From NCBI RefSeq assembly GCF_900116005.1, contig NZ_FOYI01000007.1, positions 1-64,000 on the forward strand: a DNA stretch of 64,000 bases. Direction: 5' to 3'. Within the stretch, counting starts at the first letter, position 1; every line of letters begins with the position of its first letter. A program made the translations under genes and the position numbers. Under the pieces are notes generated by a model that worked only from the letters and a program-made list of their open reading frames with translations, was not told the origin of the DNA and searched no databases. This DNA is from Poseidonocella sedimentorum. GTDB lineage: Bacteria; Pseudomonadota; Alphaproteobacteria; Rhodobacterales; Rhodobacteraceae. Positions 18,545 to 27,406 of this stretch are shown here, piece after piece.

Positions 18545-20361
18545 TCCACGGGGGATCCGGACGCGCGCTCCTCGAAAACGAGGGCGATGAGCCGGGCGTC
18601 GGGGGCGACGGTCTCGGGATCGAACGCCTGCGTGAAGATGAGCCGGCCATCGGCGCGCAGCTCGGCGATCGGCAGGGCATTTGGCCAGCGGGCATTGAAA
18701 TCCGCGGCGGTGAACTGCTCGGTCAAGCCCGAGACCTTGACGCTCGCCCCCGCACGCAGGCTTTGCTCCAGCGCGTCGAAGTTGCGCCCCTCTCCGAGCG
18801 AACGGCCCGACAGGCCCGAGGGCAGCGCATGGCGCTCGCGGTGTTCCTTGGAGCGCTCCAGCCGCCAGACCCGGTCGCGCCCGAATTCGGGGCCGAGGTC
18901 GGAGACGACGAGCGTGTTGTAGGCATCATTGGCCGAGGCGGCGAGGATGGTGGAGAACTCAAGGAATTCAACCGAGTGTTCGGCGGCCTCTCCGAGGATA
19001 TCGCCGTAGTAGCTGGGCAGACCGGCGGCGCGCGCGCGCCGCAGCGCGCCGTGGTTGGCGTCGGTCACGAGCACGGTGAGCCCGGCCCCCGCCAGCGCCT
19101 CGCCGAGCGCGGTGGTGAAGCGCGAGCCGCCCACCAGCAGCACCCCCGGAATATCCCCGCCCGAAAGCCCCATGGCGCGGGCCATGGGCGCGAGGGTAAA
19201 GCCATGCAGCACGACCGTGCCGGCCACGAGGACGAAGGCGAGCGGCCCCACCAGCCCACCATCGGCGATACCCACCGCCGCCATGCGCTCACCGAAAAGC
19301 CCCGCCACGGCGACGAGCACAACCCCGCGCGGCCCGGTGAAGCCGACGAGCAGCCGCTCGCGCCACGGGATGTCTGTGCCCAGCAGGGCGGCGAGCACGG
19401 TGATCGGGCGCGCGATGAGGATGATCAGCGCGAGGAACAGCACCGCGCGCCAGGTGAGCTGGCCCAGTTCGGCGACATCGAGCGAGGCGGCAAGCAGGAT
19501 GAAGAGGCCCGAGACGAGGAGCACGGTGGCGTGTTCCTTGAAGCGGCGCAGTTCGGTGTAGGAGGGCAGACCCGCGTTGGCGATGACGATCCCGGCGACG
19601 GTCACGGCGAGCAGGCCGCTCTCATGCAGGACCATGTCGGAGAGCGCGAACCCGGCGATGACGGCGGTGAAGAGCACCGGAACCTTCATGAATTCCGGCA
19701 CCAGCGCGTCGCGGAAGGCCTTGACGATGGCCCAACCGATCGCCCAGCCGAGCGCCCCGGCAAAGAGCACTCCGACCACCAGCGCGCCGAAGCCCGGCTC
19801 GTCTGCGCCGCGGGCGGCGATGACCACCTGGAAGGCGAGGACGGCGGCGAGAGCGCCGATGGGATCGTTGACGATCGCCTCCCATTGCAGCAGCGCGGCG
19901 GGGCGTTTGCGCAGCCGCGCGTGGCGCAGGAGCGGGGCGATCACGGTCGGCCCGGTGACGATCATGATGCCGCCGAAGACGCAGGAAACCTCCCAGCTCA
20001 CCCCCGCGCCGAAGCGCAGGGCCAGCGCCGAGAGCAGCCAACCGAGCGGCGCACCGATCACCACCAGCCGGAAGACCCCGGCCCCGGCCCCGGCGAGTTT
20101 CTTGAAATCGAGCGTGAGCCCGCCTTCGAAGAGGATGATCGCGACGGCCAGCGCGATGAGCGGTTGCAGCAAGCTGCCGAACTGGGCGGCGGGGTCGAGG
20201 ATGCCGGTCACCGGCCCGACGAGGATGCCGAAAACCAGCAGCAACACGATGGCCGGAAGCTGGAAGCGCCAGGCCGCCCATTGCGCCGCGACGCCGGCAA
20301 TGCCGACAAGCGCGACGGCGGGCACCGTGCCGATCAGGGTCGATGTGGTCTCAAGGGCCAT
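18514..20361 (-). CDS. CPA1-family Na+(K+)/H+ antiporter with C-terminal nucleotide-binding domain
   Basis: 615 residues. About twelve transmembrane helices occupy residues 10-400, with the CPA1 motif ILFEGGLTLDFKKL and the ion-site ND pair in EAIVNDPIGAL, then FTGPRGVVLVAVAGLF. A cytosolic RCK/TrkA-N-like Rossmann domain follows (GVLLVGGSRFTTALGEALAGAG; near residue 415) and a short tail domain. Probably a pH/salt-homeostasis exchanger gated by nucleotide. Starts at ATG 20361; its 3' end overlaps the convergent flavoprotein gene by 31 bases. Monocistronic as far as can be seen. Confidence 0.9.
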   Translation of the reverse strand: MALETTSTLIGTVPAVALVGIAGVAAQWAAWRFQLPAIVLLLVFGILVGPVTGILDPAAQFGSLLQPLIALAVAIILFEGGLTLDFKKLAGAGAGVFRLVVIGAPLGWLLSALALRFGAGVSWEVSCVFGGIMIVTGPTVIAPLLRHARLRKRPAALLQWEAIVNDPIGALAAVLAFQVVIAARGADEPGFGALVVGVLFAGALGWAIGWAIVKAFRDALVPEFMKVPVLFTAVIAGFALSDMVLHESGLLAVTVAGIVIANAGLPSYTELRRFKEHATVLLVSGLFILLAASLDVAELGQLTWRAVLFLALIILIARPITVLAALLGTDIPWRERLLVGFTGPRGVVLVAVAGLFGERMAAVGIADGGLVGPLAFVLVAGTVVLHGFTLAPMARAMGLSGGDIPGVLLVGGSRFTTALGEALAGAGLTVLVTDANHGALRRARAAGLPSYYGDILGEAAEHSVEFLEFSTILAASANDAYNTLVVSDLGPEFGRDRVWRLERSKEHRERHALPSGLSGRSLGEGRNFDALEQSLRAGASVKVSGLTEQFTAADFNARWPNALPIAELRADGRLIFTQAFDPETVAPDARLIALVFEERASGSPVDQPSDQNPAR

Positions 20362-20391
20362 GGGTGCCGGGTCTGCTCGTTTTACCTCGGG

Positions 20392-21438
20392 TCATATGAT
20401 CTCATCTTCGTAGAACATGGGATCATCGGTCAACTGCGCGTTGAGATCCTCCACCGCATCCTCCGCATCGCCCACCGATTTGACCCGGCCCAGGTGGAAG
20501 ACCGCGTCGCCCTCGTTGACCACCGGCATGACCGCGCGCCCGACGATGATGCCGCTGAAGGGCGCCTCGATGTCCTCCTCCTGCTCGCCGAAGGGATCGG
20601 AGACGGTGGCCAGCACCGTGCCGCGGCGCACCAGCGCGCCATCGGATTTGTAGATACGCAGCAGCCCGCCCATCGGCGCGCGGAGCCATTTGCTCGACGG
20701 GCAGAACTGCGGCTCGGCCTTGGGGCGCGAGATGCCCTTGGCCGGCACCATGCCCAGATGCCGCAGCACCCGCAGGATCCCGGCGACGCCGGCGCGGATC
20801 GACAGCTCGTCAAAGCGCAGCCCCTCGCCCGCCTCGAAGAGCAGCACGTCGCGCCCGATCTCGCGGGCGGCCGCCCGGAGCGAGCCCTCGCGCAGGGCCG
20901 AGCGCATGACGATGGGCGCGCCGAACACCTCGGCCAGCTCCTGCATCCGCGCGTCATCGGGCGAGATCCGGACCTGGGGGTAGTTGGTCCGGTGAATCGC
21001 GGCGGAGTGCAGGTCGATCCCGAGATCGGCCCGGGCGACGATCTGGGTCATGAACTGATGCGCCAGCCGCGCCGCGAGCGAGCCGCCGGCGCTGCCCGGA
21101 AAGACGCGGTTGAGATCGCGACGGTCGGGCAGGTAGCGCGAATGGTTGAGAAAGCCGAAGGTGTTGACGATCGGGACGGCCAGCAGCGTGCCCCGCAGCC
21201 CCGCGAGCCCCGGCGTATTGAGCACGCGCCGGATGATCTCCACCCCGATGACCTCATCGCCATGCACACCCGCGCTGAGAAAGACCACCGGCCCCGCCCG
21301 TTTGCCGTGGCGCACATGGACCGAGAGGCTCACCGGCGTGTGGTCCGACAAGACACTCACCGGCAGATCGACCGTCTGGCGCGCCCCCGGGGCGATCGCC
21401 GCGCCGCCGATTTCGAAGGCGCCGCGCGGCGCGCTCAC
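20392..21438 (-). CDS. Succinylglutamate desuccinylase/aspartoacylase-family metallohydrolase
   Basis: 348 residues with a zinc carboxypeptidase-like core: GVHGDE (His59, Glu62), DLNRVFPG near residue 109 and [10 protein letters not shown] (His144) give the expected zinc ligands and substrate arginine. A C-terminal beta-barrel-like part ([19 protein letters not shown]) completes the AstE/AspA architecture. The GTG start at 21438 overlaps the rimK stop as GTGA. Cleaves N-acyl or gamma-type amide bonds of acidic amino acids in this family. Placed last after the RimB-like protease and rimK, it probably trims or recycles the product of that system rather than taking part in arginine catabolism, because no ast genes are present. 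Confidence 0.85.
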   Translation of the reverse strand: MSAPRGAFEIGGAAIAPGARQTVDLPVSVLSDHTPVSLSVHVRHGKRAGPVVFLSAGVHGDEVIGVEIIRRVLNTPGLAGLRGTLLAVPIVNTFGFLNHSRYLPDRRDLNRVFPGSAGGSLAARLAHQFMTQIVARADLGIDLHSAAIHRTNYPQVRISPDDARMQELAEVFGAPIVMRSALREGSLRAAAREIGRDVLLFEAGEGLRFDELSIRAGVAGILRVLRHLGMVPAKGISRPKAEPQFCPSSKWLRAPMGGLLRIYKSDGALVRRGTVLATVSDPFGEQEEDIEAPFSGIIVGRAVMPVVNEGDAVFHLGRVKSVGDAEDAVEDLNAQLTDDPMFYEDEII

Positions 21439-22340
21439 CCCTTGCCCCGCGTCTTGGTCGTGCCCTTGGCGATGGCCTTCTCCAGATAGGCGATCATCAT
21501 TCCGGCGATGTCCTTGCCCGTCGCCTTCTCGACCCCTTCGAGCCCGGGCGATGAGTTGACCTCCATCACCACCGGCCCGTGATTGGCGCGCAGCATGTCG
21601 ACCCCGCAGGCATTGAGCCCCATGGATTTGGCCGCGCGCACCGCCGTGGCGCGCTCCTCGGCCGAAAGCCGGATCAGCTCGGCCGAGCCGCCCCGGTGCA
21701 GGTTGGAGCGGAACTCCCCCTCCGCCCCGGTGCGTTTCATCGCCGCGACCACCTTGCCGCCGATGACGATGGCGCGGATGTCCGTCCCGCCGGCTTCCTT
21801 GATGAATTCCTGGATGAGAATGTTCGTGTTGGTGGCGCGAAACGCCTCGATCACCGATTTTGCCGAGCGGTCGGTATCGGCCAGCACCACGCCGAGCCCT
21901 TGTGTCCCCTCCAGCAGCTTGATCACCAGCGGCGCGCCGCCGGCAAGCTTGAGCACCTCCTCGGTCTGCTTGGCATCATGGGCGAAGGTGGTGACCGGCA
22001 GGCCGATCCCGTCCCGCGCCAGAAGCTGCATCGAGCGAAGCTTGTCGCGGCTGCGCCCGATGGCGACGCTTTCGTTGAGCGGAAAGACCCCCATCATCTC
22101 GAACTGGCGCAGCACCGCCGTGCCGTAAAATGTTACCGAAGCGCCGATGCGCGGGATGACCGCGTCATACCCGGTGAGCTTTTCGCCCTTGTAGTAGATC
22201 GACGGGCGGCGCGAGGCGATGTTCATGTAACAGCGCAGCGTGTCGATGATGTCGAGCTCGTGGCCCCGTTCCTCCGCCGCCTCCTTGAGCCGCCGGTGAG
22301 TATAGAGCTCGGGGTTGCGGGCGAGCATGGCGATTTTCAT
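21435..22340 (-). CDS. rimK: RimK-type ATP-grasp glutamate ligase
   Basis: 301 residues, ATG at 22340 preceded by GAGGAG 8 bases upstream; a GTG at 22349 overlapping the rimB-like stop is the alternative. The N-terminal [21 protein letters not shown] and the [20 protein letters not shown] segment are RimK signatures. The ATP-grasp fold shows [32 protein letters not shown], and the metal-binding [12 protein letters not shown]. RimK adds glutamate residues to the C-terminus of ribosomal protein S6 or to related acceptors. It sits between a RimB-like protease and an aspartoacylase-family hydrolase, all overlapping, so modification and removal are probably co-regulated. Confidence 0.93.
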   Translation of the reverse strand: MKIAMLARNPELYTHRRLKEAAEERGHELDIIDTLRCYMNIASRRPSIYYKGEKLTGYDAVIPRIGASVTFYGTAVLRQFEMMGVFPLNESVAIGRSRDKLRSMQLLARDGIGLPVTTFAHDAKQTEEVLKLAGGAPLVIKLLEGTQGLGVVLADTDRSAKSVIEAFRATNTNILIQEFIKEAGGTDIRAIVIGGKVVAAMKRTGAEGEFRSNLHRGGSAELIRLSAEERATAVRAAKSMGLNACGVDMLRANHGPVVMEVNSSPGLEGVEKATGKDIAGMMIAYLEKAIAKGTTKTRGKG

Positions 22341-22345
22341 GGGGA

Positions 22346-22867
22346 TCACTCCTCTGGAGGGGTCTTGGCCGTGGCGAGAAAGGACCGCCCCGTGTGGACG
22401 GCGATGTTGTGGCGGCGCAGCGCGGTGCGCCCGACGATCATTGGAAACAGCATGTTGGTGCGGTCGCTGAGCGAGACATCGATGATCCAGAGCCGCGCGC
22501 CCATGCGCAGATGCGTGCGGATGACGAAGCGGTCCTCGGGCGCGCCGGAGGTGTTCTTGATCGCGCGCTCGGCGTGGATCGGTGCCTCGAGCGGCCGGTC
22601 GCAGAGCCCGTGACCGCTATCGGCCATGAAAGAGACCCATGGGGCGCCATCGCGCTCGAACTGTTGGATATCGGTCGCGTGCAGCGCCGAGGTCCGCGCG
22701 CCGGTGTCGATCTTGACCTTGAGCCCGCCGAGCCCGAGATCGGGCAGATCGATCCGCTCCATCCAGCCGATGACGCGCGGCGCCCGCGCGGGGCCGGCCC
22801 GTCTCTTGGACTTGCGTGCGGGCTCGGGCGCGCGACCGGGCGCGCGATCAGAGGCGGATCCGGTCAC
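22346..22867 (-). CDS. RimB-like retropepsin-type protease
   Basis: 173 residues with a basic, disordered N-terminus (about 30 residues) followed by a retropepsin-like domain: [27 protein letters not shown] with catalytic-type Asp54 in DTGA, then [14 protein letters not shown], matching the proteobacterial RimB/'ATP-dependent zinc protease' family. GTG start at 22867 with a GAGGGAG at usable spacing. RimB is reported to degrade poly-glutamate-modified S6. It is first in the rimB-rimK-aspartoacylase operon and its stop overlaps the possible rimK GTG. Confidence 0.85.
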   Translation of the reverse strand: MTGSASDRAPGRAPEPARKSKRRAGPARAPRVIGWMERIDLPDLGLGGLKVKIDTGARTSALHATDIQQFERDGAPWVSFMADSGHGLCDRPLEAPIHAERAIKNTSGAPEDRFVIRTHLRMGARLWIIDVSLSDRTNMLFPMIVGRTALRRHNIAVHTGRSFLATAKTPPEE

Positions 22868-23044
22868 TGTCTCTCTCCCTCGGGGCTGTGACGGTTGGGC
22901 GGGGCGGTGGCGCCCGGGATCGGGCGGATGCGATCACCCTGCCAGAATCCCGGCAGCAATCAAGCGCGTCGCGAGGCTCGCCCTAGCGCGAAACTCTGCC
23001 CGTGGGAATTGCGAAATGCTCGTGGCCCGACGCCGGGGGCCCCG

Positions 23045-23443
23045 TCAGCCCGTCGCCTCTCCCGGCCGGAGATCGACCAGCGGGGCAAACCCGCCAAAGA
23101 TCATCCGCGCCCCGTCAAACGGCATCGGGTGGCGCTCGTTGTCCCACCGGGGATCGGCGGTCTCGGGGTTTTCCATCCAGCCCATCATCGTCTTCTGCGC
23201 GGCATCGCGCGTGGCCTTGTCCGGCCATTCAACCCAGGACAGGACCACCGTCTCCTCCGCCGTGGCCTGCACCGCGCGGGCAAAATCGGTGATCTTGCCA
23301 TCGGGCACATCGTCGCCCCAACATTCTACCACGCGCAGCGCGCCGAGATCGGCAAACACGCCGTCGGCATTGAGGGCATGGTCGATGAAGGCCTGTTTGT
23401 TGGCGGTGGGCACCGCAATGACGAATCCGTCAATATAGCTCAT
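23045..23443 (-). CDS. DUF1428 family protein (YbaA-like)
   Basis: 132 residues beginning MSYIDGFVIAVP. Family motifs are VVECWGDDVPDGKITDF, VLSWVEWPDKATRD and MPFDGARMIFGGF. These ferredoxin-like alpha/beta-barrel proteins resemble antibiotic-biosynthesis monooxygenase dimers, and as far as I know have no assigned reaction. It follows the RibB-like gene on the same strand after 135 bases, so it may be read through from the amidase/flavin-reductase operon or be independent. The 178 bases between this gene and the rimB-like start hold only the presumed rimB promoter; nothing else was recognised there. Confidence 0.85.
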   Translation of the reverse strand: MSYIDGFVIAVPTANKQAFIDHALNADGVFADLGALRVVECWGDDVPDGKITDFARAVQATAEETVVLSWVEWPDKATRDAAQKTMMGWMENPETADPRWDNERHPMPFDGARMIFGGFAPLVDLRPGEATG

Positions 23444-23578
23444 GATCTCGCGCGCCTCCCTGCGCTGCTCCCTGTGCCCGAGCCCGGCTCTGTGGCCGGT
23501 GGGCACGGTTGGCAGTCTACACCAGCGGGCGGCGCGCGGAACAGGAAGTTTCTCAGATCCGCTCGCGCGAGAGCGCGC

Positions 23579-24214
23579 TCAGGAAAAGCAATCGGGGCTG
23601 AGCATCGCGGCGATATCCGCGCCACCTACCGCGACGAGGCCGAGCGCCTCCGCGGTGCGCGCCGCGTCGGCACGGCCCGCCACCTCGCCCTCACTGTCGA
23701 GCATGGTGCAGATCGCGGCCACCGGGGGCAGCCCCGCCGCCGCCAGAAGGCGCAAGGCAAGCCCCGCCTGCCCGCTCGGCCGCGCGTCGCTCACCTGCGG
23801 AAAGATATGGCCCGGCGTGATGATGTCCCGCGGCCCGCCAGTGGCGGCGGCGCGGATCGTCAGGGCCCGGTCCTCGGCGGAAATGCCCGTCGAGGTGCCG
23901 GCGGCGGCCTCGATCGAGCTGGTGTAGAGCGGCGCGTCGCGGCGGCCCTGGCGCGGCTGGAGCCCCAGGCCAAGCTCGGCGGCGCGGCGATGGGTGATGA
24001 CCATGCCCACCAGCCCGCGCGCATGGGCCGCCATGAGGGTGATCTGGTCCGGCGTGATGCATTCGGCGCGCGCAAGGACAAAGGGCCCCTCGGCGCTGCC
24101 GGTAATGACCACGGGCGCACCCGCGCTCAGGGCCCGGACCGCCTCACTCAAGGCCCCGTCCGGGGCGGCGGTGTAATCGTGTGGGGTATCGGTGGCAACG
24201 AGCGCGAGCGGCAT
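23579..24214 (-). CDS. RibB-like protein lacking the catalytic acidic loop
   Basis: 211 residues aligning along their length with 3,4-dihydroxy-2-butanone-4-phosphate synthase. Retained features: ALSAGAPVVI, the helix ending MAAHARGLVGMVIT, SSIEAAAGTSTGISAEDRA, and TPGHIFPQ with the metal-ligand-type histidine. Lost features: the acidic loop DDEDRENEGD of E. coli RibB is replaced by TGSAEGPFVLA, and the GGHTEATIDL segment carrying the catalytic glutamate is replaced by SGQAGLALRL. Metal binding and the ribulose-5-phosphate rearrangement are therefore unlikely. It starts 3 bases after a RutF-type flavin reductase and shares an operon with an amidase, so it may act in flavin handling or on a ring-opened product. 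No riboflavin pathway genes are nearby. Confidence 0.75.
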   Translation of the reverse strand: MPLALVATDTPHDYTAAPDGALSEAVRALSAGAPVVITGSAEGPFVLARAECITPDQITLMAAHARGLVGMVITHRRAAELGLGLQPRQGRRDAPLYTSSIEAAAGTSTGISAEDRALTIRAAATGGPRDIITPGHIFPQVSDARPSGQAGLALRLLAAAGLPPVAAICTMLDSEGEVAGRADAARTAEALGLVAVGGADIAAMLSPDCFS

Positions 24215-24217
24215 GGA

Positions 24218-24751
24218 TCAGGCCTCCAATTCGTGGAACTTGCGGGCGAAATAGGCCAACGCGGGGGTCTGAGGTGCCTCGGTGATTCCGATGATCCGGC
24301 AGAAGAGGACCTCGTGGCTGCCCACTACGGCGCGGCTGCTCACCCGGCAATCGAAGCTCACCACCGCGCCGGTCAGGATCGGCGCCCCGGAGGCGCCGGT
24401 CGTCCAGCTCGCCTCGGCAAACCGCGCCTCCATCGGGGTCTTGCCGCCGAACAGCATCGCCAGATCCCGGTGGCCGGGCCCGGCGGTGTTGATGCAGACC
24501 GCGTCGTTTTCGAGGAAGGCCGGCGCGGCGGAGGAAGCGCGGTTGACGCAGACCAGAAGCGTGGGCGGATCGGCGGTCACCGAACAGACCGCCGAAGCCG
24601 TCAGCCCCGCGCGCCCGGCGGGACCATCTGTGGTGACGATGTTGACCGCGCCCGCAAGCAGGGCCATGCCCGACTTGAACGCCTCAAGCGACACGCTCTG
24701 GGGCGCGTCGATTTCGGCGGGGTCTTTCAAGAGCGTTGCGTCGTCTGCCAT
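24218..24751 (-). CDS. Flavin reductase (RutF/HpaC-type), copy 1
   Basis: 177-residue FMN reductase-like split-barrel protein. Landmarks: residues 25-40 FKSGMALLAGAVNIVTTDG, then GLTASAVCSVTADPPTLLVCVN with the flavin-phosphate-binding serine/threonine stretch, then FLENDAVCINTAGPGHRDLAMLFGG, all typical of the reductase partners of two-component flavin monooxygenases. It most likely supplies reduced FMN to one or more of the three RutA-family oxygenases in the island. Genes on either side (amidase upstream by 104 bases, RibB-like downstream by 3) run in the same direction. Confidence 0.88.
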   Translation of the reverse strand: MADDATLLKDPAEIDAPQSVSLEAFKSGMALLAGAVNIVTTDGPAGRAGLTASAVCSVTADPPTLLVCVNRASSAAPAFLENDAVCINTAGPGHRDLAMLFGGKTPMEARFAEASWTTGASGAPILTGAVVSFDCRVSSRAVVGSHEVLFCRIIGITEAPQTPALAYFARKFHELEA

Positions 24752-24854
24752 CAGTGGTCCTCCAGGTCAGGGCCGTCGGTATCGTTGCCCCGAGCCTAGC
24801 CGCGCAGCCCGCGCAATTCGCATGAATTCGCGCGCAGGGGGGCCTGAGATTTTG

Positions 24855-26192
24855 TCATGCCGCGCTGCTCGCCTCGGCGCTGTCTTCGGCGCTCTCTTCG
24901 GCGGCGATCGCCCCGCCGATTTCGCCCGCGATGAGCCGCGCTGCGGCAAGCGCGGTCCGGTCGGTGAACCGCCGGGTGATCACGCTGATCCCCATCGGCA
25001 TTCCAGCCGGACCGGTAAAGCCGGGGATCGACACCACCGGGACGGACATCAGCGTCCAGAGCCCGTTCATCGACGGATCGCCGGTCGAATCGAGCCCCAC
25101 GGGCGCCTCGCCGCAGGCCGAGGGCGCGATCACCGCGTCATAGCCCGCGAGCAGCTCATCCATCGCCGCGCGGCAGGCATCGGCGCACCGATAGGCCGCC
25201 CGCGCCTCCTGAGGCGTCTGCCCCGCCGTGTTGGCCACCATGGCGCGAAATTCCGGATGCAGCGCCGCGCCCTGCGCCCGATCCTCGTTGAGAAAGGCCG
25301 CCCGCCCCTCGCGCAGCAGGATCGCCGCATGTGCCGCATCGATCCCGTCGAAGATCTCCGGCAAGGTCACGTCCGAAACCTCCGCCCCGGCGGCGCGCAG
25401 CTGCTCCGCCGACCGCGCCAGTGCAGTGCGCATCGCGGGCGCCACCTGGCCCCAGAGCGGCGGGCGCACCACCCCGATCCGCAGGCCCCGGACCTGTGCC
25501 GGCTCGGGCGCGGGATCGAGGTCGAAGACATCGGCCAGAAGGGTGAAATCCGCCGGATCGCGGGCGTAGAATCCGATGGTGTCACAGGTCAGCGAATAGA
25601 GCTTGAGCCCCTCGCGCGAGATCGCGCCCCAACTCGGCTTCCACCCCCAGACGCCGTTGAAGCTGGCCGGGCGGATCGTCGAGCCGCCGGTCTGTGTCCC
25701 CAGCCCGATCGTCGCCATCCCGGCCGCGACGGCAGCCGCGGATCCAGAGGAGGAGCCCCCCGGCGTGCGGGCCGCATCGTGGGGATTGCGGGTCATCGCG
25801 CCGCGTTGCGTGGCGGCGAATTCGGTGGTCACGGATTTCGACAGGATAACCGCCCCCGACTGGCGCAGCGTGTCGACGCAGGCCGCATCGACCCCCGTCA
25901 TTGCGCCTGCGTAGCGCGCGGTGTTGTGGCCCGTGGGCATGTCCTTCGTCGCGATCACGTCCTTGACCGTCACCGGCACCCCGGCCAGCGCACCGCGCGT
26001 GCCCCTATCCGCCGACGCGTCGATGGCCCAGGCCTGCGCGCGGGCGAGTTCGGGATCGAAAAACGCAAAGGCCCGGAGCGCGGGCTCGCGCCTTTGGATC
26101 ACGTCAAGCGTTGCGTCGAAAACGTCTTCGGCGCTGCGGCGTCCGGCGGCGAGATCGCGGGCGATGGCGGTGGCGGTCAATCTGTCTGGCAT
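24855..26192 (-). CDS. Amidase-signature hydrolase A
   Basis: 445-residue amidase-signature enzyme with an intact triad: Lys77 in VTVKDVI, cis-Ser147 in PGGSSSGS and nucleophile Ser171 in TQTGGSTIRP. It hydrolyses a carboxamide, urea-type or carbamoyl bond; the substrate is unknown. The C-terminus ends in a glutamate/alanine-rich tail of about 20 residues. GGGGGAG precedes ATG 26192. The gene is close in length and motif spacing to amidase C at 31928 (Lys77/Ser147/Ser171 in the same numbers, and both have IRPASF after the nucleophile), so the two are probably paralogues. It heads an operon with the flavin reductase and RibB-like gene. Confidence 0.9.
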   Translation of the reverse strand: MPDRLTATAIARDLAAGRRSAEDVFDATLDVIQRREPALRAFAFFDPELARAQAWAIDASADRGTRGALAGVPVTVKDVIATKDMPTGHNTARYAGAMTGVDAACVDTLRQSGAVILSKSVTTEFAATQRGAMTRNPHDAARTPGGSSSGSAAAVAAGMATIGLGTQTGGSTIRPASFNGVWGWKPSWGAISREGLKLYSLTCDTIGFYARDPADFTLLADVFDLDPAPEPAQVRGLRIGVVRPPLWGQVAPAMRTALARSAEQLRAAGAEVSDVTLPEIFDGIDAAHAAILLREGRAAFLNEDRAQGAALHPEFRAMVANTAGQTPQEARAAYRCADACRAAMDELLAGYDAVIAPSACGEAPVGLDSTGDPSMNGLWTLMSVPVVSIPGFTGPAGMPMGISVITRRFTDRTALAAARLIAGEIGGAIAAEESAEDSAEASSAA

Positions 26193-26205
26193 GGTGCTCC
26201 CCCGG

Positions 26206-26238
26206 GGCTTGTCCCCATCAACGGCTTGCCCCCATCAA
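26206..26238. repeat. Two tandem 16-bp units just upstream of amidase A
   Basis: GGCTTGTCCCCATCAA (26206-26221) is repeated as GGCTTGCCCCCATCAA (26223-26238), 15 of 16 bases identical with a 17-base period, starting 14 bases before the amidase A start codon on its 5' side. The position would suit a regulator-binding site, for example of the adjacent LysR protein, but could equally be a chance duplication in the untranslated leader. Confidence 0.45.
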
Positions 26239-26305
26239 ACACCGCCCGCGCGGCGAGGGGCAGCGCAAGTTTCTGCGGTGCCGGGCTGAGCTTTTCTCAG
26301 CTTGG

Positions 26306-27232
26306 TCACGCCATCGCGAGGGCGGCCTCGGGCCGGACAGCCTCCTGAAGCCAGTTCTTGAATTTCTGGAGCGTCTCGTCGCTCTTGGGCTTGCTCGGAC
26401 ACTGGACGTAATAGGGCGTGCGGACCGGGTAGCACTCGGCCACCGCAACCAGCCGCCCGTCTTCCAGCGCCTTCTGCACCAGCAGTGACCGGCCCAGCAG
26501 GACACCGACCCCCGAGAGCGCGGCCTCGACCGCCTGGCCCGACTGGTTGAAGCGTAGCCCGTGGGAATGGTCGCGCCGGTCGATGCCGAACTCGGACATG
26601 TAGCGGGCCCAGTCGGGCAGATCGCCCTCGTAGCCGCCGGGCGCGCGATCCACGTGGATCAGCGGGGCCTCGCGCAGGATCCGCTCCGGATCGCCGTCGA
26701 AGCGCTCGGCCAGCTCGACCGCGCAGACCGGCGTCGAGGCCTCCTCGACCAGCGGCTCGGACTGGAACCCCGACACGCCTTGCGACCACGGGCAGATCTT
26801 GATGTCGCTGTCATGCTGCTCTGCGTCGCGCCGGTTGAGATAGGTGCGCAAGCTGAGATCGACATCCGGCTGCGCCTCGATGAACCGGCCGAGCCGCGGC
26901 ACGAGCCAGAGCGAGGCCAGCGAGGCGGGCGCGGAGACCGAGAGCTTGCGGTGCTCATGATCGCGTACCGCGGCGAGCGATTTGACCGAATCGTCGATCA
27001 GATCGAGCGCCTGGGTGATCTGGCGGACATGCAGCGTCGCTTCCGGTGTCGGGTAGACGCGGCTGTTCTTGCGCTCGAAAAGTTCGACCTGAAGGAAATC
27101 TTCCAGAAGGCGGATCTGATGGCTCACCGCGGTCGGGGTCACGCAAAGCTCATTGGCCGCCTTGGCGACCGAATTGTTGCGCGCCACGGCCTCGAAGGCC
27201 CGGATTGCGTTGAGTGGGACGCGTTTGCGCAT
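26306..27232 (-). CDS. LysR-family regulator (GcvA-like)
   Basis: 308 residues from ATG 27232. The N-terminal HTH reads LNAIRAFEAVARNNSVAKAANELCVTPTAVSHQIRLLEDFLQVELF, very close to GcvA-type regulators, followed by a periplasmic-binding-like effector domain (LSVSAPASLASLWLVPRLGRF; GVGVLLGRSLLVQKALEDGRLV). An upstream in-frame ATG at 27262 is possible but adds an unconserved MGRAKWSLST. It lies between amidase A and the isochorismatase-like hydrolase, all on the same strand, and probably activates these genes. One copy of the island's GT-N4-AC motif lies about 85 bases upstream of its start. Confidence 0.92.
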   Translation of the reverse strand: MRKRVPLNAIRAFEAVARNNSVAKAANELCVTPTAVSHQIRLLEDFLQVELFERKNSRVYPTPEATLHVRQITQALDLIDDSVKSLAAVRDHEHRKLSVSAPASLASLWLVPRLGRFIEAQPDVDLSLRTYLNRRDAEQHDSDIKICPWSQGVSGFQSEPLVEEASTPVCAVELAERFDGDPERILREAPLIHVDRAPGGYEGDLPDWARYMSEFGIDRRDHSHGLRFNQSGQAVEAALSGVGVLLGRSLLVQKALEDGRLVAVAECYPVRTPYYVQCPSKPKSDETLQKFKNWLQEAVRPEAALAMA

Positions 27233-27312
27233 GGTACTTAAACTCCACTTGGCTCTCCCCACTCCGATCTGGCCATGCGCCGCGGTTCGCGGTCAAAACC
27301 TCCCTTGTGTCT

Positions 27313-27330
27313 ATTAGGTACGGACTTACT
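27313..27330. promoter_or_regulatory. GT-N4-AC motif copy 1 (upstream of lysR gene)
   Basis: Read on the minus strand this site is AGTAAGTCCGTACCTAAT. It shares AAGTCCGTAC with the sites at 29804 and 38726 and GTCCGTAC with 30729. It lies in the 175-base gap between the LysR gene start and the isochorismatase-like gene stop, in the correct place for a lysR promoter element. GntR-family proteins typically bind GT-N-AC type imperfect palindromes, so the GntR gene at 29836 is a candidate binder. Confidence 0.5.
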
Positions 27331-27406
27331 CAGCCGCCCGCTTTGCCTTCGTTTTGGGCGCATTTCCTGGCAATCGACCTCAAACGCGGCACTTGGCGCG
27401 CAGCGT

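Noticed and set aside
18436-21489. 1017-residue plus-strand frame opposite the antiporter and aspartoacylase genes
   Set aside because: No domain, extreme D/E/H/G/R bias; antisense to two well-conserved genes.
23579-24214. Annotating this gene as functional 3,4-dihydroxy-2-butanone-4-phosphate synthase
   Set aside because: The acidic metal-binding loop and catalytic glutamate segment are missing, and no riboflavin pathway gene is near.
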